A DNA stretch of 64,000 bases from Arcobacteraceae bacterium. GTDB lineage: Bacteria > Campylobacterota > Campylobacteria > Campylobacterales > Arcobacteraceae. Where the stretch lies: contig JAQUAG010000004.1 in NCBI GenBank assembly GCA_028687375.1, positions 40,986 to 104,985 on the forward strand, in the 5' to 3' direction. Numbering within the stretch: the stretch's first letter is position 1; every line of letters begins with the position of its first letter. The position numbers and the translations under genes are program-made. Below the pieces are notes generated by a model. That model was given only the letters and a program-made list of their open reading frames with translations. It ran no database searches and was not told where the DNA came from. This document shows, one piece after another, positions 8,291 to 17,134 of this stretch.

Positions 8291-9592
8291 TTACAAATTT
8301 TTTAAAGATTTGACTATTGTATCAAATACTTTTTCAATCTCCTCTTGTGTAATGATATAAGGGGGCATAAAATAGATTACATTTCCTAAAGGGCGAAGAA
8401 TAACTCCCATTTTTAAGGCATACTCGTAGAATTTAATTCCAATTCTATCTTCACTTTTGTAACCAACAATATCAAAAGCGCAAACCATCCCTTGTTGTCT
8501 AATATTTGTAACAGTAGGAAAACTTTCCAATCTTTTAAGTTGTTCTTGTATAAACCTTATAGTCTTTTTATTATTTTCAATAACATTTTCATTTTCTAAA
8601 AACTCTATCCCAGCAAGTGCAGCTGTGCAAGAGAGTGGATTTCCAGTATAACTATGTGAATGTAAAAAAGACTTCACCCCTTTAGTATCATACTCACAAT
8701 AAAAAGCATCATAAATTTTTTGTTTCATCATCACAACACTTAAAGGTAGATATCCAGCAGTTAATCCCTTACTTAGTATCATAAAATCAGGTGTTATCTC
8801 TGCCCATTCACAAGCAAATAATTTCCCAGTTCTCCCAAATCCAACAGCTACTTCATCAGCAATCAAAAATACATCATATAAATCACATAGCTCTCTTAGT
8901 CCCACTAAATAATCACTATGATACATATTCATATTTCCAGCACATTGGATTAAAGGTTCCACTATAATTGCTACAATATTTTTATGTTTCTCTTTTAGGA
9001 GGTTTTCCATATCCAAAAGAGCTATTTTTGCTTCCTCTTTTGTTTGACTTTTTGGAGATTTTGCTCTAAGTGTTTTTATTAAAATTGGATTATAAACATC
9101 TTTGTAAAGTCCCATATCACTTACGCTCAAAGCACCTATAGTTTCACCATGATAAGAATTTTCTAAAGATACAAAGTATTCTCTTTTTTCCCCTTTGTTC
9201 GCATGATAATGAAAAGCCATTTTCAAAGCTACTTCAATTCCACTACTTCCATTATCTGCAAAAAAAACTTTATCTAAACCATTTGGAGTGAGTTCTACAA
9301 GTTTCTTTGCTAACTTTACAGCTGGTTCGTGGGTAAATCCAGCAAGTAAAATATGTTCTAAATTATCAAGTTGAGCTTTTATTTTCTCATTGATAAATTT
9401 ATTACTATGTCCTAATGTATTTACCCACCAAGAGCTTATCGCATCAATATATCTATTTCCTTCAAAATCTTCTAAATAAACACCATAAGCTTTTTTAATA
9501 GAAATAAGGGGAAGTTTCTCATGATCTTTCATCTGAGTACAAGGATGAAAAATATATTTTAAATCTTCCTCTTTTAGTTCTTGATTTGTCAT
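8291..9592 (-). CDS. bioA: Adenosylmethionine-8-amino-7-oxononanoate aminotransferase
   Basis: PLP-dependent class III aminotransferase that makes 7,8-diaminopelargonate from KAPA using S-adenosylmethionine as amino donor, the second-last precursor step of biotin. The 433-residue length fits BioA. Diagnostic features are the N-terminal HPCTQMKDHE and SSWWVNTLGH segments typical of BioA rather than other class III enzymes, ADNGSSGIEVALKMA, SYHGET, the PLP-binding DEVAVGFGRTG, and the Schiff-base lysine in ILSKGLTAGYLPL. AAAGGGA precedes the ATG. No other bio gene lies in the window. It is followed at 25 bp by the REC-kinase gene, so co-transcription with the two kinases is possible. Confidence 0.95.
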   Translation of the reverse strand: MTNQELKEEDLKYIFHPCTQMKDHEKLPLISIKKAYGVYLEDFEGNRYIDAISSWWVNTLGHSNKFINEKIKAQLDNLEHILLAGFTHEPAVKLAKKLVELTPNGLDKVFFADNGSSGIEVALKMAFHYHANKGEKREYFVSLENSYHGETIGALSVSDMGLYKDVYNPILIKTLRAKSPKSQTKEEAKIALLDMENLLKEKHKNIVAIIVEPLIQCAGNMNMYHSDYLVGLRELCDLYDVFLIADEVAVGFGRTGKLFACEWAEITPDFMILSKGLTAGYLPLSVVMMKQKIYDAFYCEYDTKGVKSFLHSHSYTGNPLSCTAALAGIEFLENENVIENNKKTIRFIQEQLKRLESFPTVTNIRQQGMVCAFDIVGYKSEDRIGIKFYEYALKMGVILRPLGNVIYFMPPYIITQEEIEKVFDTIVKSLKNL

Positions 9593-9761
9593 TGTATCCC
9601 TTTCATTGTACGATTATTTGTATAATTTATTAAATCCTATAAATAACTATTATTAAGTCAACTATCTATCCAATACAGATATAAATAATATACAATATGT
9701 ATATCTTATAAACTACTATTATATTTATACATATTATATATCATATATAGACTATTAAAGG

Positions 9762-10238
9762 TTATCTACTCCACTCTTTTTTTGCTCTATCACTCTCTCG
9801 TTTTAAATCTTTCTCTTTTAAAGCATCTCTTTTATCGTGAAGCTTTTTCCCAGCTCCTATTCCAATATTGAGCTTAATAAAGTTTTTCTCATCAAAATAA
9901 AGCTTTGTTACAACTATCGTGTAACCCTCTTTCGCAACTTTTTGAAAAAACTTATTTATTTGCTTTCGGTGTATGAGAAGTTTTCTAGGACGACTTTCAT
10001 CTGGACGATAAGAAACATGAGCCGTATCGAGATGAGAGATATGCATATTTAAAAGAAATATCTCATTTTTAATAATCCGTACAAAACTATCTCGTAAATT
10101 GATTCTACCAGCTCTTATAGCCTTTACTTCGCTTCCCTCTAAAACTATCCCAGCTTCAATCACATCGCTCACTTCATAGTCGTGAAAGACTTTTCTATTT
10201 ACAAATTCTCTTTGATTATTTTCTTTTTTCTTTGCCAT
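9762..10238 (-). CDS. smpB: SsrA-binding protein (trans-translation)
   Basis: Binds tmRNA and brings it to stalled ribosomes so that incomplete proteins are tagged and the ribosome is released. The 158-residue length is standard. The beta-barrel signature includes [21 protein letters not shown] and IHRKQINKF; the basic C-terminal tail ([13 protein letters not shown]) is the part that enters the empty mRNA channel. It begins 3 bp after the end of ispE and is the last gene of the uvrD-truB-ispE-smpB run. The tmRNA gene itself is not in this window. Confidence 0.97.
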   Translation of the reverse strand: MAKKKENNQREFVNRKVFHDYEVSDVIEAGIVLEGSEVKAIRAGRINLRDSFVRIIKNEIFLLNMHISHLDTAHVSYRPDESRPRKLLIHRKQINKFFQKVAKEGYTIVVTKLYFDEKNFIKLNIGIGAGKKLHDKRDALKEKDLKRESDRAKKEWSR

Positions 10239-10241
10239 TTT

Positions 10242-11009
10242 TTAACCTACATTTTTTATTCTAAAAAAACTACTTCCACTTCCACTAAAAAAATACTCAT
10301 CTTTAGCAAAATTTATTAGTTCAGAGGAAACACTACTTGCTGGAAGGTACAAATCGTTTGCCTCTTCAATGGAGAGATCTTTAACAATGTCACAACTCTT
10401 CATTTTTAAAAGTTTGTCTGATTCCTCGTTTGTTATCTCTTTATAAAATTTATCTCTAAACTCTCTAAAAACAGCTCCAGTATTACACTCTATTGTTGGT
10501 GTAATTGTTTCAATATCTAGTGGCTCCTCAATAAATTCTTCAACTATTTCACCAATACCAGTAACATTTGCACTCTCATACTCATAAATAAAAAATGGGA
10601 CATCAGCACCTATAGTTGCCCCAATATTTGCCATCTCATCTTTGCAAAGTCCTAAAGAACAAGCACTATTCACCATAATGATAAAAGTAGCAGCATTTGA
10701 ACTCCCACCACCAAGCCCTGCAAACTCTGGGATATTTTTATCTACTTTTACTTTATGGTGATTAAAGTATTCAGTAACTTTTGAAGAGATCTCACATAAT
10801 TTTGTATAAGCCTTGTAGATCGTATTCTTTTTTGTTTCACAACCAAACTTACCTTCTAACGTAAATTCACGAAATTTTCCCTCTTCAAAGGTGATAGTGT
10901 CATACAAATCTTTCACCCTCACAAATCTCGAAACTAGTTCGTGATATTCTCCTCTAACACCAGAAATTTTAAGAAATATATTTACTTTTGCATATGATTT
11001 TTTAGTCAT
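10242..11009 (-). CDS. ispE: 4-diphosphocytidyl-2-C-methyl-D-erythritol kinase
   Basis: GHMP-family kinase of the non-mevalonate (MEP) isoprenoid pathway; phosphorylates CDP-methylerythritol at the 2-hydroxyl. The N-terminal KSYAKVNIFLKI motif and the GHMP ATP loop PEFAGLGGGSSNAATF identify it, and FFSGSGSSFF is the C-terminal GHMP motif. I start it at ATG 11009 because the family signature begins three residues later; an upstream ATG (11033) would add eight residues from inside truB. The start overlaps the end of truB by 8 bp (ATGACTAA), so translation is likely coupled. At 255 residues it is slightly short for the family, as is usual in Campylobacterota. Confidence 0.92.
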   Translation of the reverse strand: MTKKSYAKVNIFLKISGVRGEYHELVSRFVRVKDLYDTITFEEGKFREFTLEGKFGCETKKNTIYKAYTKLCEISSKVTEYFNHHKVKVDKNIPEFAGLGGGSSNAATFIIMVNSACSLGLCKDEMANIGATIGADVPFFIYEYESANVTGIGEIVEEFIEEPLDIETITPTIECNTGAVFREFRDKFYKEITNEESDKLLKMKSCDIVKDLSIEEANDLYLPASSVSSELINFAKDEYFFSGSGSSFFRIKNVG

Positions 11010-11850
11010 TGTTTCCAACCATCTCATTTTCAAAATAAACTCTATTTAAAACATATTTAGGCTCACCCTCTTTTATCTCAATAATAGAGAAAAAATCATC
11101 AAAAACTATCACATATTCCCCATCATCTTTTGTTTCAAAATACTCAATGCTCAATCGTTTTCCAAGGATAAACCACTCTTTAGTTCCTGTGTATATATTT
11201 ATAGGGGGATTAAGATATGACAATGGATTTAAAGCAACCTCATTTTGAAATCTAAAATCACCTTCATTAAGTCTTTCAAGATAGGATAAAGTTCCAACTC
11301 TAGCTAATCTTTGAAGCAGTATTTGAGCAATACTTCTTATATAGCTTCCCTCACTAACAGTGATATCAAAACTTATAAATGGGTGATTATAGTTGATAAA
11401 CTTCACATTATAAACCTCTGACGTTATCATTTTCATCTCAAACTCTATCCCATCTCTAGCCATTTCGTAAGCTCTCTTCCCATCAATATTTTTTGCACTA
11501 TATTTTGGAGGAAGATAAGTTAAGCTACCTGTTAAGTTTTGTAGCTCTTTTTCTATTATACATTGTTCTAAAACATCAGAATCTCTTTGTACTTTTTCAA
11601 TATTTTCAATATCAAAACTAGGACTAATTGCATCTAGCCAAATTGTTGTTCTATATGTTTTTGGAGATTTTTTTAGAAACCTAAATAGTTGAGGATATTT
11701 TCCAAAAGCTACTATTAAACAACCACAAGCAAAGGGGTCAAGCGTGCCACTAAATCCAGCCACTTTTTCTTTGTACTTTCGCTTTATTCTGCTTAAGTAA
11801 AAGTTACTACTGATATTGATTGGTTTTTTTACAACAAAGAGTCGATTCAA
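11002..11850 (-). CDS. truB: tRNA pseudouridine-55 synthase
   Basis: Converts U55 in the T-loop of tRNAs to pseudouridine. The catalytic Asp38 lies in GFSGTLDPFACG, followed by KTYRTTIWLD and the substrate-binding PPKYSAKNIDGKRAYEMARDG; SEGSYIRSIAQ is the later conserved motif. The start codon is TTG, in a TTGA overlap with the uvrD stop codon, and the N-terminus MNRLFVVKKP matches the family start, so the TTG is supported. Length 282 is typical for the shorter TruB form without a full PUA domain. It is in an overlapping chain with uvrD and ispE. Confidence 0.94.
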   Translation of the reverse strand: MNRLFVVKKPINISSNFYLSRIKRKYKEKVAGFSGTLDPFACGCLIVAFGKYPQLFRFLKKSPKTYRTTIWLDAISPSFDIENIEKVQRDSDVLEQCIIEKELQNLTGSLTYLPPKYSAKNIDGKRAYEMARDGIEFEMKMITSEVYNVKFINYNHPFISFDITVSEGSYIRSIAQILLQRLARVGTLSYLERLNEGDFRFQNEVALNPLSYLNPPINIYTGTKEWFILGKRLSIEYFETKDDGEYVIVFDDFFSIIEIKEGEPKYVLNRVYFENEMVGNND

Positions 11851-13883
11851 ATTTTTTCCACAAATGAAGATAAAATATCTCGTTTTGTTCCACCAAAATT
11901 GATATTTAATTTTAAATCTTTACCAACTTTTTGAACCCCTAAAACTCTCCCCATTCCAAAAATTTTATGTTTTACAATATCATCTTTTTTGAATGCACTT
12001 GTTTTTTCGATACTAAAACTCCCCTCAATAAGCCCAGATTCACTTAAAAATCTACTTTTCACTAACTGAGTTCGTCTCCCTTTATAAAATCTACTATGAA
12101 CAGAACTTAGAGTTAGTCTATCTTTAGCTCTTGTAAAAGCGACATATCCAAGTCTTCTCTCCTCTTCTAAATCACTTCCTTCCCCTACAAGTGGAAAAAA
12201 TCCCTCTTCCATCCCTACAACAAAAACATACTCATATTCAAGTCCCTTAGAAGCATGGATACTCATCATCGAAACAGCACCCCCTTCAATAGCATCTTGA
12301 TCACTTTTGAGTGATATTTCATTTAAAAAATCTTCAAGATTCATATCGATATTTTGCAGTAAGAAATCTCTCAAATACCCATAAAATTCATCAATATTTG
12401 CTATCCTATCACTACTTTCTGGTTGATTTTGGTAAAACTCTTTAAAATCAAATGTTTCATCAAAAAGGTCTATAAACCTCATTTTAGAATTTTGCAACAC
12501 CTCTTGTAAATCTTTAATTGAAGCCATAAATACTTTTAATGTCATTGCATTTTTTTTTCCAACAAATTTTGCTAGTTCATTATTATCAAGCTCCTCAATA
12601 AGATTAAAAACAGATTTTTTAAGATTAATAGCTTCAACTTCAAGTTTATCTACAGTTGTAGGGCCTATTCCTCTTTTTGGTTTGTTGATAATTCTTTTTA
12701 GAGAAAAGTTATCATTTTTATTTGTTATAACTCTAAAATAAGCTATCAAATCTTTTATCTCAGCTCTTTCGTAAAACTTTGTTCCACCTACAAGCTTGTA
12801 GTTGATTCTAGCTTTATTAAATCCCTCTTCTAGAGCACGACTTAGTGCATTTACCCTATAAAGTATCGCAATTTCACCTGCATCAACTCCACTATTCAGA
12901 AGTTTTTTTACATCTTCGGCTATTTTTCTTGTTTCATCATTTTCATCATTTGAGTCATAAAATTTCACATCTTCTCCAACACCTCTTGTTGATCGAAGCT
13001 CCTTTCCAAGTCTATCTCGATTGTGTTCAATAAGTGAATTTGCATGCTCTAAAATTTTTGAAGTTGAACGATAGTTTTCTTCTAATTTAATAGTTATAGC
13101 CCCTTCAAATGTAGAAGCAAAATTAAGAATATTTTTAATATTTGCACCCCTCCAACCATAAATAGATTGATCATCATCTCCTACTACACAAAGATTATTG
13201 TGAACTGTGCACAATTTCTTTAAAAGCTTATATTGAAGTTCATTTGTATCTTGATATTCATCAACCATAATATATTTATATCTTTCACTTGTTTCAATTG
13301 CTATATCTTTGTACTCATCCAAAATCTTATACGTTAGTAATAATAAATCATCAAAATCAACAAGATTATTTTTTACTAGATATTCTTCATATTGTTCATA
13401 TACTTGAGCTATCCTTGCATAAAGTTTATCTTGAGAGGTTTGTTTGACGACAGCTGGTGTCATCATAAGATTTTTAAATTTTGAGATTTCTGCTGAAAGA
13501 ATTGAAGTTGTTGTCTCTTTATCTATCATTTTTAATATTTTTTTTCTATCGTCACTATCGATGATTACAAAATTATTTTTTCTTCCTAATTTACTAATAT
13601 GAAATTTTAAAAACAAAAGTCCAAATTTATGAAAAGTACAAAGGAGTGGAGGATATTTTATCTCATCAATTAAATTATATGCTCTATTTCTCATCTCAGT
13701 AGCAGCTTTATTTGTAAACGTTAAAGTGAGGATTGAAGCTGGATCTATCCCTAAAGAGATAAGGTAAGCCAACCTTGTAGTAATTGTTTTTGTTTTTCCA
13801 CTTCCTGCACCTGCAAGAATTAAAAGAGGTCCATCTATATGAGTTGCCGCTACTTTTTGTGAGTCATTTAAAGATGAAAGCAT
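11847..13883 (-). CDS. uvrD: UvrD/Rep-family ATP-dependent 3'-5' DNA helicase
   Basis: Superfamily 1A helicase for DNA repair and replication restart. Motifs in order: LILAGAGSGKTKT (Walker A), TLTFTNKAATEM (Ia), DEYQDTNELQ (II), VVGDDDQSIYGWRG (III), LEENYRST (IV), MSIHASKGLEYEYVFV (V), and VAFTRAKDRL (VI). At 678 residues it is the usual Rep/UvrD/PcrA size; it could equally be called rep or pcrA. The C-terminal region keeps a Tudor-like VKHKIFGMGRVLG segment as in PcrA/UvrD, which binds RNA polymerase in studied members. It heads the chain with truB, ispE and smpB. Confidence 0.94.
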   Translation of the reverse strand: MLSSLNDSQKVAATHIDGPLLILAGAGSGKTKTITTRLAYLISLGIDPASILTLTFTNKAATEMRNRAYNLIDEIKYPPLLCTFHKFGLLFLKFHISKLGRKNNFVIIDSDDRKKILKMIDKETTTSILSAEISKFKNLMMTPAVVKQTSQDKLYARIAQVYEQYEEYLVKNNLVDFDDLLLLTYKILDEYKDIAIETSERYKYIMVDEYQDTNELQYKLLKKLCTVHNNLCVVGDDDQSIYGWRGANIKNILNFASTFEGAITIKLEENYRSTSKILEHANSLIEHNRDRLGKELRSTRGVGEDVKFYDSNDENDETRKIAEDVKKLLNSGVDAGEIAILYRVNALSRALEEGFNKARINYKLVGGTKFYERAEIKDLIAYFRVITNKNDNFSLKRIINKPKRGIGPTTVDKLEVEAINLKKSVFNLIEELDNNELAKFVGKKNAMTLKVFMASIKDLQEVLQNSKMRFIDLFDETFDFKEFYQNQPESSDRIANIDEFYGYLRDFLLQNIDMNLEDFLNEISLKSDQDAIEGGAVSMMSIHASKGLEYEYVFVVGMEEGFFPLVGEGSDLEEERRLGYVAFTRAKDRLTLSSVHSRFYKGRRTQLVKSRFLSESGLIEGSFSIEKTSAFKKDDIVKHKIFGMGRVLGVQKVGKDLKLNINFGGTKRDILSSFVEKI

Positions 13884-13926
13884 CGCTTTTCCTTTGATTT
13901 TATATTTTACTGTATCTATTTTATTG

Positions 13927-13932
13927 ATTATA
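13927..13932 (-). promoter_or_regulatory. -10 box of the uvrD-truB-ispE-smpB operon
   Basis: TATAAT on the minus strand, about 44 bp before the uvrD start codon. It is the best box in the gap shared with the divergent LysR gene. Confidence 0.45.
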
Positions 13933-13994
13933 ACAAAAACGAGATAAATTTAAAATTTAGATTATTTTTAATAGTTTTTATATAAATATATGTT

Positions 13995-14008
13995 ATGATT
14001 ATTATCAT
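13995..14008. promoter_or_regulatory. Possible LysR autoregulatory palindrome
   Basis: ATGATTATTATCAT is an inverted repeat (ATGAT-N4-ATCAT) 22 bp upstream of the LysR-family start codon. LysR proteins commonly bind short inverted repeats beside their own promoter. The sequence is AT-rich, so chance occurrence is possible. Confidence 0.3.
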
Positions 14009-14030
14009 TTTTTAATAAGAGGTTATACAT

Positions 14031-14927
14031 ATGTTATCAGACTTTACAAAACTAAATACTTTTTTGATTGTGGTTAAAGAGAAATCGTTCTCTAAAGCGT
14101 CAGCAAAACTAGGTATTTCACAACCAGCAGTTACTCAACAAATGAGATATATTGAAGATTACTTAGATACAAAAGTTTTAGATAGAAAGAAAAATGGGAT
14201 TAGACTCACTAAAGAGGGTGAAAAACTTCTTTTAATTGCTCAAAAACTCCAAAAATCTATCATAGTTGCCGAGCAACAACTTTTAGGAATCATCAATAAA
14301 GATATCAATTTTATTTTTGCAGCATCTAAAGTTATTGGGGATTATGTTCTTCCTACTGTTTTAAATGAAATAAAAACAACTATTAATAATGAAGTAACTA
14401 TCAATGTAGATTTTAGTCACAACTGTATTAGTTCATTACTTGACAAAAAAGCAGATATGGCTCTTATAGAATCACCTATCTTTGAAGATGGTGTAATTTA
14501 TAGAGACTGGATGGAAGATGAGATTGTAATATTTTCAAATCAACCTTTACCAAAAAGGGTAAGGAATGAAGATTTACAAAGCTATAAATGGGTTTGTAGG
14601 GACCATGAAAGTCATACGAGAAAACTATTTAAAGAATCTCTTGATATCGCAGGATTCCAAGATTGTGATACTTTCAATGTGATTACAGAATCATCATCAT
14701 TAACAGCTATTATGCAAACAGTATTACATTCATCTAAAACAGATACTCCAACAGCTTCAATAGCTTCATATAGAGCTTTAAGGGAATATGAAGAAGATGG
14801 AAAATTATTTATCTCTAGACTACCAAAATTAACCATGAAAAGAACTCTTTATATAGCTTATCTTAAAGAGAGAAAACACGATGCGTTTATCGATACTGTT
14901 TTAAGTTTTTTAATGACAGTAAAGTAA
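14031..14927 (+). CDS. LysR-family transcriptional regulator
   Basis: 298-residue DNA-binding regulator. Residues about 5-65 form the winged helix-turn-helix (FSKASAKLGISQPAVTQQMRYIED, ending LTKEGEKLL). The rest is the two-lobed periplasmic-binding-like effector domain, with ADMALIESPIFEDGVIY near its hinge. Effector and targets cannot be read from the sequence. It is transcribed alone, divergent from uvrD and convergent with thrC, with AAGAGG upstream of its ATG and a hairpin terminator after it. LysR members of this type in Campylobacterota often control sulfur, amino acid or oxidative-stress genes; that is only background here. Confidence 0.93.
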   Translation: MLSDFTKLNTFLIVVKEKSFSKASAKLGISQPAVTQQMRYIEDYLDTKVLDRKKNGIRLTKEGEKLLLIAQKLQKSIIVAEQQLLGIINKDINFIFAASKVIGDYVLPTVLNEIKTTINNEVTINVDFSHNCISSLLDKKADMALIESPIFEDGVIYRDWMEDEIVIFSNQPLPKRVRNEDLQSYKWVCRDHESHTRKLFKESLDIAGFQDCDTFNVITESSSLTAIMQTVLHSSKTDTPTASIASYRALREYEEDGKLFISRLPKLTMKRTLYIAYLKERKHDAFIDTVLSFLMTVK

Positions 14928-14956
14928 TTTTTGTTCTCATTAACAATGAGAAAAGA

Positions 14957-14984
14957 CTGAGAAATTTTCTCAGCCTTTTTTATT
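14957..14984 (+). terminator. Intrinsic terminator of the LysR gene, possibly also thrC
   Basis: CTGAGAA (14957-14963) and TTCTCAG (14967-14973) form a 7-bp stem with a 3-nt loop, followed by CC and a run of six T residues. An A-rich stretch on the left side could let it serve the convergent thrC gene as well. Confidence 0.75.
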
Positions 14985-15009
14985 ATTTGAAACTTTGACG
15001 CTAAAAAGA

Positions 15010-16482
15010 TTATAAAAACTTTATAATCTCCCCTTCTAAATCTTCTATATCTATCTCGCAAGTATGTTTAATCTCTTTATCAAATAATCCAACAATCATA
15101 GGAGGAACTTTAACATTAAAATCATTACTAATTTTCTCTAAAGCCTCTTTGTCGTTATATTTCACATCATCTTCCCTTAAAGCATTTAAAACAGATGGTG
15201 AAAATTTAGTCCATTCAGCTGTACTGTAAACTACATTTTTGAGTGGTTTTTCCATCAATGTTTCATACGCTTTGATACAAGTTGCTGTATGTGGATCCAT
15301 TAAATATCCATTTTCAAGATATGTTTTAATAGTTTTTAATCCATAATCATCGTCACTAAATGTAGCACTAAATTCACTTTGAAGTTTTATTTTCTCTTCG
15401 TGCGTTAATTGGAAACAATTTTTATTATTCAAATCATCCATAAGCTCTTTTGTTCTAGCACTTCCAAGCATATCGTACATAATTCTTTCAATATTTGAAG
15501 ATTTTAAGATATCCATGGCAGGTGATTTTGTAAGAACTAATTTTTTATCATTTAAATCATAAGCTCCCTCATTTATCCAAGATGTTAAAACATTATTGGC
15601 ATTTGATGTGATAAGGATTTTTTCTATTGGTAATCCCATTTTTTTAGCATAATATCCACCAAGTGCATTTCCAAAATTTCCTGATGGAACTGTAAGATAA
15701 ATCTTCTCACCAAGTTCAATTTCAGCTTGTCTTAGAAGTTCAAGATATGACCAAAAATGATACACAATTTGAAAAATAATTCTTCCAAAATTAACACTAT
15801 TTGCTGCACTTAATTTTGTATGTTTTTCTAATAATGTAGCTTTAAAAGTATCACTTGCAAGTAAACTTTTAAGTGCATTTTGAGCATCATCAAAATCTCC
15901 ATTTATACCGATAACTTTTAGATTTTCTCCATCTTCAGTAACCATTTGCAGTCTTTGAACATCGCTAGTTCCTCCAACTGGATACAAACAAGCAACTTTT
16001 ATCCCCTCTTTATTTTTAAAAGTATTTAAAGCAGCTGGTCCTGTATCTCCTGAAGTTGCAGCTAAAATAAGATAGTTCTCCCCTCTTTTTTTAGCAATTG
16101 CACTTAAAACTGAACCAAATGGTTGAAGTGCCATATCTTTAAAAGCTCGTGTAGGTCCATGATATTGCTCATTTACAAAAAGATTATTTTTTACCTTTAC
16201 AACAGGTGATGGATTGTTTTTATCATCAAAAGCATCATAAAGATTCAATGCCATTTCCAAATCATCATCTTGAATATCAACTTTAAAAGCTTTTAATATA
16301 GAAAAAGCTAATTCTTTGTAACTCTTTTTTGTACATTCTAGAATAAAGTCATTTGTAAAAAATGGTAACTCTTTTGGGATATATAATCCACCAAATGAAG
16401 CACTTGGATTTAAAATAGCATAAGAAAATTCTACCTCTACTGGCTTGATTCCATCATTTCCTCTTGTTTCTATAAAACTCAT
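15010..16482 (-). CDS. thrC: Threonine synthase
   Basis: PLP enzyme that turns O-phosphohomoserine into threonine, the last step of the pathway fed by asd in this window. The lysine that binds PLP lies in HGPTRAFKDMALQP, and ILAATSGDTGPAAL and VPSGNFGNALGGYYA are the PLP-phosphate and substrate loops. At 490 residues it belongs to the long (class I, E. coli/yeast-like) form with the N-terminal extension typified by GGLYIPKELP. AGAGGAAAA precedes the ATG, with a TATAAT about 33 bp upstream on the same strand. It is monocistronic, divergent from the superoxide-reductase-like gene. Confidence 0.95.
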   Translation of the reverse strand: MSFIETRGNDGIKPVEVEFSYAILNPSASFGGLYIPKELPFFTNDFILECTKKSYKELAFSILKAFKVDIQDDDLEMALNLYDAFDDKNNPSPVVKVKNNLFVNEQYHGPTRAFKDMALQPFGSVLSAIAKKRGENYLILAATSGDTGPAALNTFKNKEGIKVACLYPVGGTSDVQRLQMVTEDGENLKVIGINGDFDDAQNALKSLLASDTFKATLLEKHTKLSAANSVNFGRIIFQIVYHFWSYLELLRQAEIELGEKIYLTVPSGNFGNALGGYYAKKMGLPIEKILITSNANNVLTSWINEGAYDLNDKKLVLTKSPAMDILKSSNIERIMYDMLGSARTKELMDDLNNKNCFQLTHEEKIKLQSEFSATFSDDDYGLKTIKTYLENGYLMDPHTATCIKAYETLMEKPLKNVVYSTAEWTKFSPSVLNALREDDVKYNDKEALEKISNDFNVKVPPMIVGLFDKEIKHTCEIDIEDLEGEIIKFL

Positions 16483-16513
16483 AAATATTTTCCTCTTAGT
16501 TAAAATTGCTCTG

Positions 16514-16519
16514 ATTATA
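16514..16519 (-). promoter_or_regulatory. -10 box of thrC
   Basis: TATAAT on the minus strand about 32 bp before the thrC ATG, with a leader containing AAGAGGAAAA as ribosome binding site. Confidence 0.5.
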
Positions 16520-16682
16520 CTAAAAAGATGTTGATAAGTTTATAAGTTCTCTTTTTGAAATAAGACTTTTTTTATCTCTTTTCTTAAATGAAAAAACTAA
16601 ATCTCTATTTCACTATTGGGATTAAAAAAAATTATTGTAAGATTTGAAAGTTTAATAACAAAAACAAAATAAAGGAATAAAA

Positions 16683-17063
16683 ATGCCAAAAATAAATAAA
16701 TATGTTGATATAGATACTGTTGAGAGAGAAGCGAAAAAAGACTATATTGATAGACACTCACCATTTATCCATTGTGATAGTAGTGCAGTAAAAGGTGAGA
16801 TCTTCAAAGTAACAGTTAAAATGGGAAATGAATATACTCATCCAGATGATTTTGATCATTATATTGCAAATATTTCACTTTTCAACGGTGAAACATTATT
16901 AGCACGTGCTGATTTTGTTCCAGGAACTTATGGAAATGAAAAATCACATTGTGAAGTAACATTTAATATTAGAGCTATGGGAAAATTAAATTTAGTAGCT
17001 CAAGCTTACTGTACAAAACATGGTATATGGGAATCAACACCTGTTGAAGTAGCCGTTGCTTAA
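16683..17063 (+). CDS. Superoxide reductase-like (class II SORL/neelaredoxin) protein
   Basis: 126-residue protein of the neelaredoxin/desulfoferrodoxin fold, which reduces superoxide to hydrogen peroxide at a mononuclear iron. All five expected ligands of the His4-Cys site are present: His25, His53 and His59 (HPDDFDHYI), Cys110 and His113 (YCTKHGIW). The usual E-K-H-x-P loop reads DRHSP here, so the loop lysine that helps catalysis is arginine and the Glu is Asp. There is no N-terminal desulforedoxin domain, hence class II. AAAGGAAT precedes the ATG. It is cytoplasmic (no signal peptide). Because of the loop change, true superoxide reductase activity is likely but not certain. Confidence 0.85.
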   Translation: MPKINKYVDIDTVEREAKKDYIDRHSPFIHCDSSAVKGEIFKVTVKMGNEYTHPDDFDHYIANISLFNGETLLARADFVPGTYGNEKSHCEVTFNIRAMGKLNLVAQAYCTKHGIWESTPVEVAVA

Positions 17064-17134
17064 TCATTTTAACTTTAAAAGTTTGAAAAGGTAGGAGTTT
17101 TTACTTCTATCTTTTTTTATGCTAAACTTAATAT

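Noticed and set aside
9593-9761. Very AT-rich, palindromic gap between smpB and bioA
   Set aside because: Looked for a terminator, tRNA or small RNA; only short TATATA-type repeats are seen, with no stable stem or T-run.
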